A stretch of 8,410 nt of DNA from Comamonadaceae bacterium (GTDB lineage Bacteria > Pseudomonadota > Gammaproteobacteria > Burkholderiales > Burkholderiaceae_C): NCBI GenBank assembly GCA_947458345.1, contig CANHBU010000061.1, forward strand, positions 1-8,410, read 5' to 3'. The notes under the pieces are model-generated. The model was not told where the DNA came from and searched no databases. It saw only the letters and a list, made by a program, of their open reading frames with translations. A program made the translations under genes and the position numbers. This document shows positions 1 to 8,410 of this stretch, piece after piece (the stretch's first letter is position 1; each line of letters begins with the position of its first letter).

Positions 1-910
1 CTCGCATGGCCAGGGCGTGCGCAGCATGGTCGAAGCGGCGCTCGAGCGCCTGAATCTGAGCGCTATCGAAGAATCCGACGAGCCCGCGGACGACCCGCTG
101 GTGGTCAAGCTGGCCGTGGCCGGGCGGCCCAATGTGGGTAAATCCACCCTGATCAACACCTGGCTGGGCGAAGAGCGCCTGGTCGCCTTTGACCTGCCCG
201 GCACCACGCGCGACGCGATCTCGGTGCCCTTTGAGCGCGAGGGCCAGCGCTTTGAGTTGATCGACACCGCCGGTCTGCGCCGCAAGGGCCGGGTGTTCGA
301 GGCGATCGAAAAGTTCTCCGTGGTCAAGACACTGCAGGCCATCGAAGGGGCCCATGTGGTGCTGCTGCTGATCGACGCCACCCAGGGCGTGACCGATCAA
401 GATGCCCACATTGCCGGATACATCTTGGAGAGCGGGCGCGCCGTGGTGCTGGCCGTCAACAAATGGGATGCGATCGACAGCTACCAGCGCCAGACGCTTG
501 AGCGCTCGATCGAGACCCGGCTGCCGTTCATGAAGTTTGCATCCTTGCACCGCATCTCGGCGGTCAAGCGACAGGGCCTGGGCCCGCTGTGGCAGTCCAT
601 CGTCCAGGCGCATGCGGCCGCGTTTCGCAAGATGTCCACCCCGGTGCTCACCCGCCTGCTGCTCGAGGCGGTGCAGTTTCAGCAGCCCCAGCGAGCCGGC
701 CTGTCGCGGCCCAAGATGCGCTACGCCCACCAAGGCGGCATGAACCCGCCGGTGATCGTGATTCATGGCAACTCGCTCGATCAGGTCAGCGAGTCCTACA
801 AGCGCTACCTTGAGGGCCGCTTTCGCAAGGAGTTCGACCTGGTCGGCACGCCCTTGCGCATCCAGATGAAAACCGCCCAGAACCCCTACGCCGACAAGTC
901 GTCGCATTGA
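1..910 (+). CDS. der: Ribosome-assembly GTPase Der (EngA), 5'-truncated by the window edge
   Basis: Der is a double-GTPase-domain protein needed for assembly of the 50S ribosomal subunit in the cytoplasm. The first complete codon starts at base 2 (reading S-H-G-Q-G-V-R-S-M), so the first GTPase domain lies upstream and about 302 of the roughly 445 residues usual for the family are present. Visible here is the end of the linker, then the whole second GTPase domain: P-loop GRPNVGKS (bases 122-145), the G2 threonines in PGTTRD, G3 DTAG, G4 NKWD and a G5 SA in RISAVK. A C-terminal KH-like domain follows (bases about 620-890), ending in the family-typical segment [12 protein letters not shown]. 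The GTG at base 17 is an internal codon, not the start. A 72-nt gap with its own promoter candidate separates der from hfq. Identification is from motifs and the paired-domain layout; I am very sure of it. Confidence 0.96.
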   Translation, partial: SHGQGVRSMVEAALERLNLSAIEESDEPADDPLVVKLAVAGRPNVGKSTLINTWLGEERLVAFDLPGTTRDAISVPFEREGQRFELIDTAGLRRKGRVFEAIEKFSVVKTLQAIEGAHVVLLLIDATQGVTDQDAHIAGYILESGRAVVLAVNKWDAIDSYQRQTLERSIETRLPFMKFASLHRISAVKRQGLGPLWQSIVQAHAAAFRKMSTPVLTRLLLEAVQFQQPQRAGLSRPKMRYAHQGGMNPPVIVIHGNSLDQVSESYKRYLEGRFRKEFDLVGTPLRIQMKTAQNPYADKSSH

Positions 911-936
911 GCCTACAGCGCGGCCGGATCGGGCTG

Positions 937-945
937 TGGTAATGT
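937..945 (+). promoter_or_regulatory. Possible extended -10 promoter element before hfq
   Basis: The bases TG-G-TAATGT match an extended -10 pattern (TGn followed by a -10-like hexamer at 940-945). Transcription would begin near 951-953 and give an hfq leader of about 30 nt. I see no convincing -35 hexamer at the expected distance, which is tolerable for an extended -10 promoter. hfq usually has its own promoters in other proteobacteria. This is inferred from pattern only, so confidence is low. Confidence 0.3.
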
Positions 946-971
946 GGCGGTCCACCAACTACTTTTGAACA

Positions 972-976
972 CGGAG
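972..976 (+). promoter_or_regulatory. Ribosome binding site of hfq
   Basis: CGGAG lies 6 nt before the GTG at 983. It decides the start of hfq in favour of 983 over the in-frame GTG at 944, which has no such site and would add 13 residues foreign to Hfq. Confidence 0.75.
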
Positions 977-982
977 CATATC

Positions 983-1228
983 GTGAGCAATAACAAAGGT
1001 CAGCTGTTGCAGGACCCCTTCCTCAACACTTTGCGCCGGGAGCATGTCCCGGTATCGATTTACTTGGTCAACGGCATCAAGCTGCAAGGCCAGATCGAGT
1101 CTTTTGATCAGTACGTCGTGCTGCTGCGCAACACGGTCACGCAAATGGTCTACAAGCATGCGATCTCGACCATCGTGCCGGGCCGGGCAGTCAATTTCTC
1201 TACCGGCGAAGAAAGTCCACCGGCCTGA
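983..1228 (+). CDS. hfq: RNA chaperone Hfq
   Basis: Hfq forms a hexameric ring that pairs small RNAs with target mRNAs and affects mRNA stability and translation. The 81-residue product starts at GTG (S-N-N-K-G-Q follows) and carries the N-terminal QDPFLN segment (residues 10-15) that forms the uridine-binding proximal face, rim arginines R18 and R19, the Sm1 region (about 21-49, containing [15 protein letters not shown]), and the Sm2 motif with YKH at 57-59. The tail after Sm2 is only about 9 residues, much shorter than in the 102-residue E. coli protein and typical of betaproteobacterial Hfq. A good ribosome binding site lies 6 nt upstream. The next gene, hflX, begins 5 nt after the stop, so the two are surely co-transcribed and perhaps translationally coupled. 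Confidence 0.97.
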   Translation: MSNNKGQLLQDPFLNTLRREHVPVSIYLVNGIKLQGQIESFDQYVVLLRNTVTQMVYKHAISTIVPGRAVNFSTGEESPPA

Positions 1229-1233
1229 GTTCC

Positions 1234-2493
1234 TTGCAAGACTCCCAAAAAACTGCGCCGGCCGTCTTGCTCGTTGGGGTTGACTTCGGCAACCCGCATT
1301 TCGACGGCCAGTTGCAGGAGCTCGGCCTGCTGGCCCAAACGGCGGGTATGGCGCCGGTTGCGCGCGTGACGTGCAAGCGGCGTGCTCCCGATGCGGCGCT
1401 GTTTGTGGGCAGCGGCAAGGCCGAGGAAATCAAGGCGCTGGCGCAGCAAAGCGGTGCCACCGAGGTGCTGTTTGACCAGTCGCTAAGCCCGGCCCAGCAG
1501 CGCAACCTCGAGCGCGCCCTTGAGTTGCCGGTTAACGACCGGACCTTGTTGATTTTGGAGATTTTTGCCCAGCGTGCGCGCAGCCACGAGGGCAAGCTGC
1601 AGGTGCAACTGGCTCGGCTGCAATACCTCTCGACCCGCCTGGTGCGCCGCTGGTCGCACCTGGAGCGCCAGACCGGTGGGGCCGGCGTGCGCGGGGGGCC
1701 GGGTGAAAAGCAGATCGAGCTCGACAAGCGCATGATCAACGAAGCGATCAAGCGCACCAAGGAGCGGCTGGCCCGCCTCAAGCGCCAGCGCCAGACGCAG
1801 CGGCGCCAGCGCGAACGCGGCCAGGTCTTTACAGTTTGCCTGGTGGGCTACACCAATGCCGGCAAGAGTTCGCTCTTCAATGCCTTGGTCAAGGCGCGCG
1901 CCTATGCGGCCGACCAGCTCTTTGCCACGCTCGACACCACGACTCGCCAGCTCTACTTGGGCGGCGCCGATGACAGCGTGCAGGCCTGCTCGGTTTCGCT
2001 CTCCGATACGGTCGGTTTCATCCGCGATCTGCCCCATGGCCTGATCGACGCCTTCGAGGCCACCTTGCAAGAGGCCGCCGATGCCGACTTGCTGCTGCAT
2101 GTGGTCGATGCGTCCAACGAGGGCCATCTCGAGCAGATTGCCCAGGTCGGACAGGTGCTGGCCGAAATCGGTGCCGATGAGCTGCCTCAGGTGCTGGTGT
2201 ACAACAAGCTCGACGCCTTGCCCGAGCAGCGGCGTCCCCAGCAGCCGCACGATTGGGCCCAGGTGCCCGATCCGCAGGGTGGGGCGCCCCGATCGCTCGA
2301 GCGGGTGTTTCTCAGCGCCCGCAGCGGCGAGGGCCTGGCGTTGCTGCGTCAGTTGTTGCTGCGCCACGCCCGGGCCTGGTCTGAGGCCGATCGGACCCAT
2401 GGCGGGCATGGGCAAAGCCCGTCGGACGGCGATCGCGCGCTCCGTTTAGGCACAATGGCGCCATCAGAAGAAGAAAATCCCTACCCACTATGA
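1234..2493 (+). CDS. hflX: Ribosome-associated GTPase HflX
   Basis: HflX is a cytoplasmic GTPase that binds 50S subunits and, in E. coli, splits stalled 70S ribosomes under heat or antibiotic stress. The 419-residue product has the N-terminal HflX domain (about 10-130), the arginine-rich coiled linker with the family signature GGPGEKQIELDKR (154-166), then the GTPase domain: P-loop GYTNAGKS (205-212), G2 threonines (235-237), G3 DTVG (258-261), G4 NKLD (324-327) and G5 SAR (361-363). The C-terminal tail from about 383 is rich in D, G and S and looks unconserved. The chosen start is TTG at 1234, 5 nt after the hfq stop. No clear Shine-Dalgarno site precedes it, and an in-frame CTG at 1225 overlapping the hfq stop is a possible alternative, so the exact start is uncertain. 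The stop codon overlaps the hflK ATG. The identity is secure. Confidence 0.95.
   Translation: MQDSQKTAPAVLLVGVDFGNPHFDGQLQELGLLAQTAGMAPVARVTCKRRAPDAALFVGSGKAEEIKALAQQSGATEVLFDQSLSPAQQRNLERALELPVNDRTLLILEIFAQRARSHEGKLQVQLARLQYLSTRLVRRWSHLERQTGGAGVRGGPGEKQIELDKRMINEAIKRTKERLARLKRQRQTQRRQRERGQVFTVCLVGYTNAGKSSLFNALVKARAYAADQLFATLDTTTRQLYLGGADDSVQACSVSLSDTVGFIRDLPHGLIDAFEATLQEAADADLLLHVVDASNEGHLEQIAQVGQVLAEIGADELPQVLVYNKLDALPEQRRPQQPHDWAQVPDPQGGAPRSLERVFLSARSGEGLALLRQLLLRHARAWSEADRTHGGHGQSPSDGDRALRLGTMAPSEEENPYPL
2451..2456 (+). promoter_or_regulatory. Possible -10 element for hflK inside the end of hflX
   Basis: CACAAT in the context TTTAGGCACAATGG resembles a sigma-70 -10 hexamer and lies about 34 nt before the hflK ATG, inside the unconserved tail of hflX. 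I see no good -35 hexamer 16-18 nt upstream. It could give hflKC some expression independent of hfq-hflX. This is a weak inference. Confidence 0.22.
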
Positions 2494-3896
2494 ATCTCAA
2501 TCCGGTGTTGCAGACCTTCATGGCCTCCAGCCTTGGGCGTCGTTTGCGCGGCATGTTCAACCTTAACGACTCCCGCTGGGGACGTGAAGAGGGCGGCAAT
2601 GCCTCGGGTCCCTCGCAGCCCGATGGCTCCGACAGGCCAGCGGCGCCCGTGCCCCCGCCAGCCTCACCCGTCCCCCCGCCGTCGGCTGCGCCCCAGCGAC
2701 CGCGTCAGCCCCAGGGCTCGACCCAGGGGCCGCCTGACCTCGACGAGCTGTGGCGTGATTTCAATCGCAAGCTCGGCGGTCTTTTTGGCGGCAAAAAGGG
2801 CGGTGGCCAGCGTCCTGGCAACGGCTCAGGCCGGGGTGGCTTCCAGCCCCCTGACATGAAAAATGCAGGTCTGGGCGCCGGCCTCGTCGCCATCGTGGCC
2901 CTGCTGATCTGGCTGGGCACCGGCTTTTTCATCGTGCAAGAGGGCCAGCAGGCGGTGATCACCCAGTTCGGCCGCTACCACAGCACCGTCGGTGCCGGTT
3001 TCAACTGGCGTCTGCCTTATCCCGTTCAGCGTCACGAGCTGGTGGTGGTCACGCAGATCCGATCGGTCGATGTCGGCCGCGATACCGTGATCAAGGCCAC
3101 CGGCCTGCGCGACTCGGCCATGCTGACCGAGGACGAGAACATCGTCGAAATCAAGTTTGCCGTGCAATACCGCCTGAGCGATGCGCGGGCCTTTCTCTTT
3201 GAGAGCAAAGATCCGGCCGCCACCGTGGTGCAGGCGGCCGAGACCGCCGTGCGCGAGGTGGTCGGCAAGATGCGCATGGATTCGGCGCTGGCCGAGGAGC
3301 GCGACCAGATCGCTCCGCGCGTGCGCAACCTGATGCAAACCATCCTCGATCGCTACAAGGTCGGTATTGAGGTGGTGGGTGTGAATCTGCAGCAAAGCGG
3401 CGTGCGCCCGCCCGAGCAGGTCCAGGCCGCCTTTGACGATGTGCTCAAGGCCGGGCAAGAGCGCGAGCGGGCCAAGAACGAGGCGCAGGCTTATGCAAAC
3501 GACGTGATTCCACGCGCGGTGGGTTCGGCCTCAAGGCTGGGCGAGGAGGCGCAAGCTTACAAGTCGCGCATCGTGGCACAGGCGCAAGGCGATGCCCAGC
3601 GCTTTCGCTCGGTGCTCAACGAATACCAGAAGGCGCCTCAGGTCACGCGCGAGCGCATGTACACCGATGCCATGCAGCAGATCTACAGCAGCGTCAGCAA
3701 GGTGATGGTCGAGTCGCGCCAGGGCTCTAATTTGCTCTACCTCCCGTTGGACAAGCTCATGCAGGCCACCGGGGCTGGCGTGGCCGAACCCTCGCTCGCG
3801 CCGGTCCTGCCGCCTTCGGGTGCGGCGATGCCGGCGCCCGCATCGGGTGCCGATCCGCGCAGCCGCGAAAGCGCCCGCACCCGCGACGGCCGTTGA
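2490..3896 (+). CDS. hflK: FtsH protease modulator HflK (SPFH membrane protein)
   Basis: HflK and HflC together form a large inner-membrane cage around the AAA protease FtsH and modulate its access to membrane substrates. This 468-residue product has a long cytoplasmic N-terminus with FNLNDSRWGR (23-32), a Pro/Ser-rich stretch (about 41-76, with two PPP runs), the conserved segment DLDELWRDFNRKLGGLFGG (83-101), a Gly-rich stretch, one membrane helix (about 127-148), then the SPFH/band-7 domain (about 149-320) with TEDENIVEIKF (213-223), an Ala/Glu/Gln-rich helical region (about 320-380), and the NLLYLPLDKLM motif (414-424). It is longer than the 419-residue E. coli protein because of both termini. 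The start at 2490 (ATGA overlap with hflX) has only a purine-rich stretch 12 nt upstream; in-frame ATGs at 2520 and 2553 are alternatives, the latter just before the conserved FNLND segment. The protein identity is firm; the exact start is not. Confidence 0.93.
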   Translation: MNLNPVLQTFMASSLGRRLRGMFNLNDSRWGREEGGNASGPSQPDGSDRPAAPVPPPASPVPPPSAAPQRPRQPQGSTQGPPDLDELWRDFNRKLGGLFGGKKGGGQRPGNGSGRGGFQPPDMKNAGLGAGLVAIVALLIWLGTGFFIVQEGQQAVITQFGRYHSTVGAGFNWRLPYPVQRHELVVVTQIRSVDVGRDTVIKATGLRDSAMLTEDENIVEIKFAVQYRLSDARAFLFESKDPAATVVQAAETAVREVVGKMRMDSALAEERDQIAPRVRNLMQTILDRYKVGIEVVGVNLQQSGVRPPEQVQAAFDDVLKAGQERERAKNEAQAYANDVIPRAVGSASRLGEEAQAYKSRIVAQAQGDAQRFRSVLNEYQKAPQVTRERMYTDAMQQIYSSVSKVMVESRQGSNLLYLPLDKLMQATGAGVAEPSLAPVLPPSGAAMPAPASGADPRSRESARTRDGR

Positions 3897-3901
3897 AGGA
3901 G
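3895..3901 (+). promoter_or_regulatory. Ribosome binding site of hflC
   Basis: GAAGGAG starts on the last two bases of the hflK stop codon and lies 5 nt before the GTG at 3907. It is the strongest Shine-Dalgarno match in the window and fixes the hflC start there rather than at the ATG at 3820, which would overlap hflK by 77 nt. Confidence 0.85.
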
Positions 3902-3906
3902 TCACT

Positions 3907-4812
3907 GTGAACCGCATTGGATTTTTTGTCTCCTCCGCGCTGGTGCTGCTTGGCCTGCTCAGCTCGACCCTGTTTGTCGTCGACCAGCGTCAGTTCGGCG
4001 TGGTCTACGCGCTCGGGCAGATCAAGGAAGTGATCACCGAGCCGGGCCTGAACTTCAAGCTGCCGCCGCCTTTCCAAAACGTCTCCTACATCGACAAGCG
4101 CCTGCTCACGCTCGACAGCACAGACCCCGAGCCGATGCTGACGGCTGAAAAGCAGCGCGTGGTGATCGACTGGTATGTGCGCTGGCGCATCTCGCAGCCC
4201 AGCGATTACATCCGTAACGTGGGGCTCGATGAGCGCACCGGCGCCAACCAGCTCAGCCGGGTTGTGCGCAACGCCTTCCAGGAAGAAATCAACAAGCGCA
4301 CCGTCAAGGATCTGCTGTCGCTCAAGCGTGAGCAACTCATGGCCGATGTCAAGACCGAGGTGCAGCAGGCCATTAAAGGCACCAAGTCCTGGGGTGTGGA
4401 GATCATCGACGTGCGCATCACCCGGGTGGACTACGTAGAGGCCATCACCGAGTCGGTCTACCGCCGGATGGAGGCCGAGCGCAAGCGCGTGGCCAACGAG
4501 CTGCGTTCGACCGGTGCGGCCGAGGGCGAGAAGATCCGTGCCGACGCTGATCGCCAGCGCGAGGTGGCGGTGGCCAACGCCTACCGGGATGCGCAAAAAG
4601 TCAAAGGCGAGGGCGATGCCGAGGCCGCACGCGTGTACAACGATGCCTTTGGCCGCGACCCGCAGTTTGCCCAGTTCTACCGCAGCCTGGAAGCCTACAA
4701 GTCGAGCTTTAACAAGCGCTCGGATGTGATGGTGCTCGATCCCTCATCGGAATTTTTCCGCGCCATGCGTGGCTCGGGCGCGCAAACGCCGCCAAGCCCG
4801 CCGCGACGCTGA
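3907..4812 (+). CDS. hflC: FtsH protease modulator HflC (SPFH membrane protein)
   Basis: HflC is the partner of HflK in the FtsH-modulating HflKC complex of the inner membrane. The 301-residue product starts at GTG with a short N-terminus and one membrane helix (about 5-25), followed by the SPFH/band-7 domain whose first segment VVDQRQFGVVYALGQI (24-39) is typical. A helical, charged stretch (about 185-240) holds RMEAERKRVANELRSTGAAE, a conserved element of the family, and the C-terminus carries DPSSEFFRAM followed by a short Pro/Arg tail. The length is slightly below the 334 residues of E. coli HflC. The gene begins 10 nt after hflK with a strong ribosome binding site, as expected for subunits made together. 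The DUF2065 gene follows after 14 nt. Confidence 0.95.
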   Translation: MNRIGFFVSSALVLLGLLSSTLFVVDQRQFGVVYALGQIKEVITEPGLNFKLPPPFQNVSYIDKRLLTLDSTDPEPMLTAEKQRVVIDWYVRWRISQPSDYIRNVGLDERTGANQLSRVVRNAFQEEINKRTVKDLLSLKREQLMADVKTEVQQAIKGTKSWGVEIIDVRITRVDYVEAITESVYRRMEAERKRVANELRSTGAAEGEKIRADADRQREVAVANAYRDAQKVKGEGDAEAARVYNDAFGRDPQFAQFYRSLEAYKSSFNKRSDVMVLDPSSEFFRAMRGSGAQTPPSPPRR

Positions 4813-4820
4813 CCGCCGGC
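4808..4820 (+). repeat. 13-bp direct repeat, copy 1 (at the hflC stop)
   Basis: GCTGACCGCCGGC is found identically here and at 5011-5023. In both copies bases 3-5 are a TGA stop codon, of hflC here and of the DUF2065 gene in the second copy, so the pair brackets the small gene. It may be a duplication remnant or coincidence in GC-rich DNA. Confidence 0.6.
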
Positions 4821-4826
4821 TAGGCT

Positions 4827-5015
4827 TTGGACAGCAGCACGCTTTGGCAGGCGCTGGCGCTGGTCCTCGTGATCGAGGGCCTTTTGCCACTGCTGGTGCC
4901 CGGCCGCTGGCGCCGGACCTTCGAGCAGTTGCTGCAGCTGAGCGACGGGCAATTGCGTTTTTTTGGGCTGCTCAGTGTCGGCCTTGGCCTGACCGCACTC
5001 TGGCTGCTGAGCTGA
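4827..5015 (+). CDS. DUF2065 (YjeT-like) small inner-membrane protein
   Basis: This 62-residue protein matches the pattern of the DUF2065 family, whose E. coli member YjeT also lies directly after hflC. Its function is unknown. Two hydrophobic helices are visible, about residues 5-23 (ALALVLVIEGLLPLLVP) and 44-61 (FFGLLSVGLGLTALWLL), separated by a short basic loop with PGRWRRTF and the family-like LSDGQLRFFGL segment. The start is TTG at 4827. An in-frame TAG lies two codons upstream, so the gene cannot begin earlier, and no clear ribosome binding site is present. It lies 14 nt after hflC, so coupling to hflKC translation is likely. Position suggests a link with HflKC or FtsH, but that is inference. 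Confidence 0.82.
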   Translation: MDSSTLWQALALVLVIEGLLPLLVPGRWRRTFEQLLQLSDGQLRFFGLLSVGLGLTALWLLS

Positions 5016-5023
5016 CCGCCGGC
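5011..5023 (+). repeat. 13-bp direct repeat, copy 2 (at the DUF2065 gene stop)
   Basis: This is the second identical copy of GCTGACCGCCGGC, again centred on a TGA stop codon, 203 bp downstream of the first. The bases after the repeat diverge, although a GGCTAG occurs shortly after the start of both flanks. Confidence 0.6.
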
Positions 5024-5024
5024 C

Positions 5025-5056
5025 AGCACAGGCTAGAGCGCAGGCCAGCGCAGGCC
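5025..5056 (+). repeat. Short tandem repeat, 10-bp unit
   Basis: AGCGCAGGCC occurs twice in perfect tandem at 5037-5056. An 8-of-10 degenerate copy (AGCACAGGCT) lies at 5025-5034, separated by two bases. The array starts 10 nt after the DUF2065 stop and is non-coding. It probably arose by replication slippage; no function is evident. Confidence 0.6.
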
Positions 5057-5101
5057 CCGATGTAAAGCCCAATCGCGCCCAGGCCAAGCCTCGCCGCGGT
5101 C

Positions 5102-5131
5102 GGGTTCTTGGGCCGGGTCGCGGGGCCGGGG
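5102..5131 (+). other. G-run cluster with G-quadruplex potential upstream of hisZ
   Basis: Five runs of three or four G's at 5102-5104, 5110-5112, 5115-5117, 5122-5125 and 5128-5131 are separated by loops of 5, 2, 4 and 2 nt, which satisfies the usual G3+N1-7 quadruplex pattern with one run to spare. It is on the non-template strand of hisZ and ends about 18 nt before the putative -10 box, where a -35 element would normally start. The pattern is seen directly; folding and any role are inference, and GC-rich DNA yields such patterns by chance. Confidence 0.5.
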
Positions 5132-5149
5132 TAAGCGCAGCGCGGCCGG

Positions 5150-5155
5150 TACAAT
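5150..5155 (+). promoter_or_regulatory. Probable -10 element of hisZ
   Basis: TACAAT in the context GGTACAATCCCAT is a good sigma-70 -10 match, 30 nt before the hisZ ATG. Transcription would start near 5161-5163 and leave a leader of roughly 24 nt. No TTGACA-like -35 hexamer is seen 16-18 nt upstream, where the sequence is G-rich. Together with the 170-nt gap after the DUF2065 gene it suggests hisZ starts a new transcription unit. Confidence 0.45.
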
Positions 5156-5185
5156 CCCATCTTTAACAGCTCCTCCGTACGCCGC

Positions 5186-7760
<2,575 letters not shown>

Positions 7761-7783
7761 GCCCTCAGACCAATTTTCTGACC

Positions 7784-7788
7784 CGGAG
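7784..7788 (+). promoter_or_regulatory. Ribosome binding site of the phosphoribosyltransferase gene
   Basis: CGGAG lies 9 nt before the ATG at 7798 and supports that start over upstream in-frame codons inside purA. Confidence 0.65.
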
Positions 7789-7797
7789 CGCAAACCC

Positions 7798-8322
7798 ATG
7801 TTGACCGAAGACGGCAAGCACCTGTATGTGAGCTATGACGAATACCACAACCTGATTGAAAAGCTCGCCATCCGCGTGCACCAGTCGGGCTGGCAGTTCG
7901 ACACCATCTTGTGCCTGGCCCGTGGCGGCATGAGGCCGGGCGATATCCTCTCGCGCATCTTTGACAAGCCGCTGGCCATCATGTCGACCAGCTCCTACCG
8001 GGCCGAGGCCGGCACGGTGCAAGGCGCGCTCGATATTGCACGCTACATCACCACCCCCAAGGGCGAGATTGCCGGCCGGGTGCTGCTCGTCGACGATCTC
8101 GCGGACTCAGGCCACACGCTGCGTGCGGTGGTCGAGCAACTGCGCAACAACTACAAGCCCATCACCGAATTGCGCACCGCCGTCATCTGGACCAAGGGCC
8201 TGTCGACCTTCAAGGCAGACTACTCGGTGGACTTTTTGCCCACCAACCCCTGGATCCATCAGCCCTTTGAGAGCTACGACGCGCTCGGTCCGGACAAGCT
8301 GCTGGAGAAGTGGAAGATCTGA
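7798..8322 (+). CDS. Phosphoribosyltransferase family protein, substrate unknown
   Basis: This 174-residue protein is a type I phosphoribosyltransferase, an enzyme class that transfers ribose-5-phosphate from PRPP to a base or releases it from a nucleotide. The PRPP-binding loop is clear at VLLVDDLADSGHTL (95-108), with the two acidic residues D99 and D100 and the S/T-G-x-T phosphate loop. An upstream LARGGMRPGDIL (40-51) matches the pyrophosphate-loop region of the fold, and the hood segment is small. It resembles the hypoxanthine/xanthine-guanine-type or COG2236-like phosphoribosyltransferases often found next to purA in betaproteobacteria. Which base it uses, or whether it is catalytic, cannot be read from the sequence. 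A good ribosome binding site fixes the ATG. It lies 37 nt after purA with no terminator between, so the two are probably co-transcribed, in keeping with a purine-salvage role; that role is inference. Confidence 0.87.
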   Translation: MLTEDGKHLYVSYDEYHNLIEKLAIRVHQSGWQFDTILCLARGGMRPGDILSRIFDKPLAIMSTSSYRAEAGTVQGALDIARYITTPKGEIAGRVLLVDDLADSGHTLRAVVEQLRNNYKPITELRTAVIWTKGLSTFKADYSVDFLPTNPWIHQPFESYDALGPDKLLEKWKI

Positions 8323-8410
8323 GCGATCTCAGGCCTTCAGGGGGTGCTTGCCGCCGGCGCCCCTCATCAGGGCTGGCCCATCGCTCGACCCGAGCAAGAT
8401 CTGTGCGTGA

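Noticed and set aside
944..982. Longer Hfq beginning at GTG 944
   Set aside because: The 13 added residues are unlike Hfq, there is no ribosome binding site, and CGGAG before GTG 983 gives a standard Hfq N-terminus.
1483..2415. Long open frame antisense to hflX
   Set aside because: Same reasoning: a mirror of a GC-rich gene, with no recognisable domain or start signal.
2429..2436. GCGATCGC (HIP1) as a sign of cyanobacterial origin
   Set aside because: All genes and their order are betaproteobacterial; three octamers in 8.4 kb do not outweigh that.
3820..3906. Longer HflC beginning at ATG 3820
   Set aside because: It would overlap hflK by 77 nt and add Arg/Ala-rich residues before the membrane helix; GTG 3907 has a strong ribosome binding site.
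8338..8362. Imperfect hairpin after the phosphoribosyltransferase gene as a terminator
   Set aside because: The arms (AGGGGGTGC against GCGCCCCT) need a bulge and a G-U pair, and no T run follows on the + strand.
8344..8410. Start of a further gene at GTG 8344, open to the window end
   Set aside because: Only 22 codons are visible, with no suitable ribosome binding site and no recognisable sequence.

Overview
The window looks like a housekeeping segment of a GC-rich (about 65% G+C by eye) betaproteobacterial chromosome, most likely order Burkholderiales and close to Comamonadaceae. This rests on the gene order der-hfq-hflX-hflK-hflC-DUF2065-hisZ-purA-phosphoribosyltransferase and on protein sequences that read like Burkholderiales orthologues. 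In enterobacteria the comparable block is miaA-hfq-hflX-hflK-hflC-yjeT-purA; here der lies upstream instead of miaA, and hisZ sits between the yjeT-like gene and purA. All nine genes are on the + strand. I see no mobile element, CRISPR array, rRNA or tRNA.

Layout: 1-910 is the 3' two thirds of der (ribosome-assembly GTPase). 983-1228 is hfq (RNA chaperone), followed 5 nt later by hflX (1234-2493, ribosome-splitting GTPase), whose stop overlaps the hflK start (ATGA). hflK (2490-3896) and hflC (3907-4812) encode the two membrane SPFH proteins that form the HflKC complex around the FtsH protease. A 62-residue DUF2065 membrane protein (4827-5015) follows. A 170-nt gap (5016-5185) holds short repeats, a G-run cluster and a probable promoter. 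hisZ (5186-6385) ends inside a hairpin followed by eight T's, a strong intrinsic-terminator candidate only about 15 nt before purA (6420-7760). A small phosphoribosyltransferase gene (7798-8322) ends the set; the last 88 nt hold nothing I can call.

How they work together: the hfq-hflX-hflKC part serves RNA, ribosome and membrane-protein quality control. The hisZ-purA-PRT part is nucleotide and histidine metabolism centred on PRPP and purines: HisZ activates the short HisG, which consumes ATP and PRPP; the histidine pathway returns AICAR to purine synthesis; PurA carries IMP towards AMP; and the last gene is a PRPP-using enzyme type. The two parts appear to be separated by the 5016-5185 promoter region, and hisZ and purA by the terminator-like hairpin.

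I did not find a previously undescribed system. The points most worth checking are regulatory: the hairpin at the hisZ stop, the G-run cluster before the hisZ promoter, and the repeats around the DUF2065 gene. Four of the eight genes whose starts are visible use GTG or TTG.
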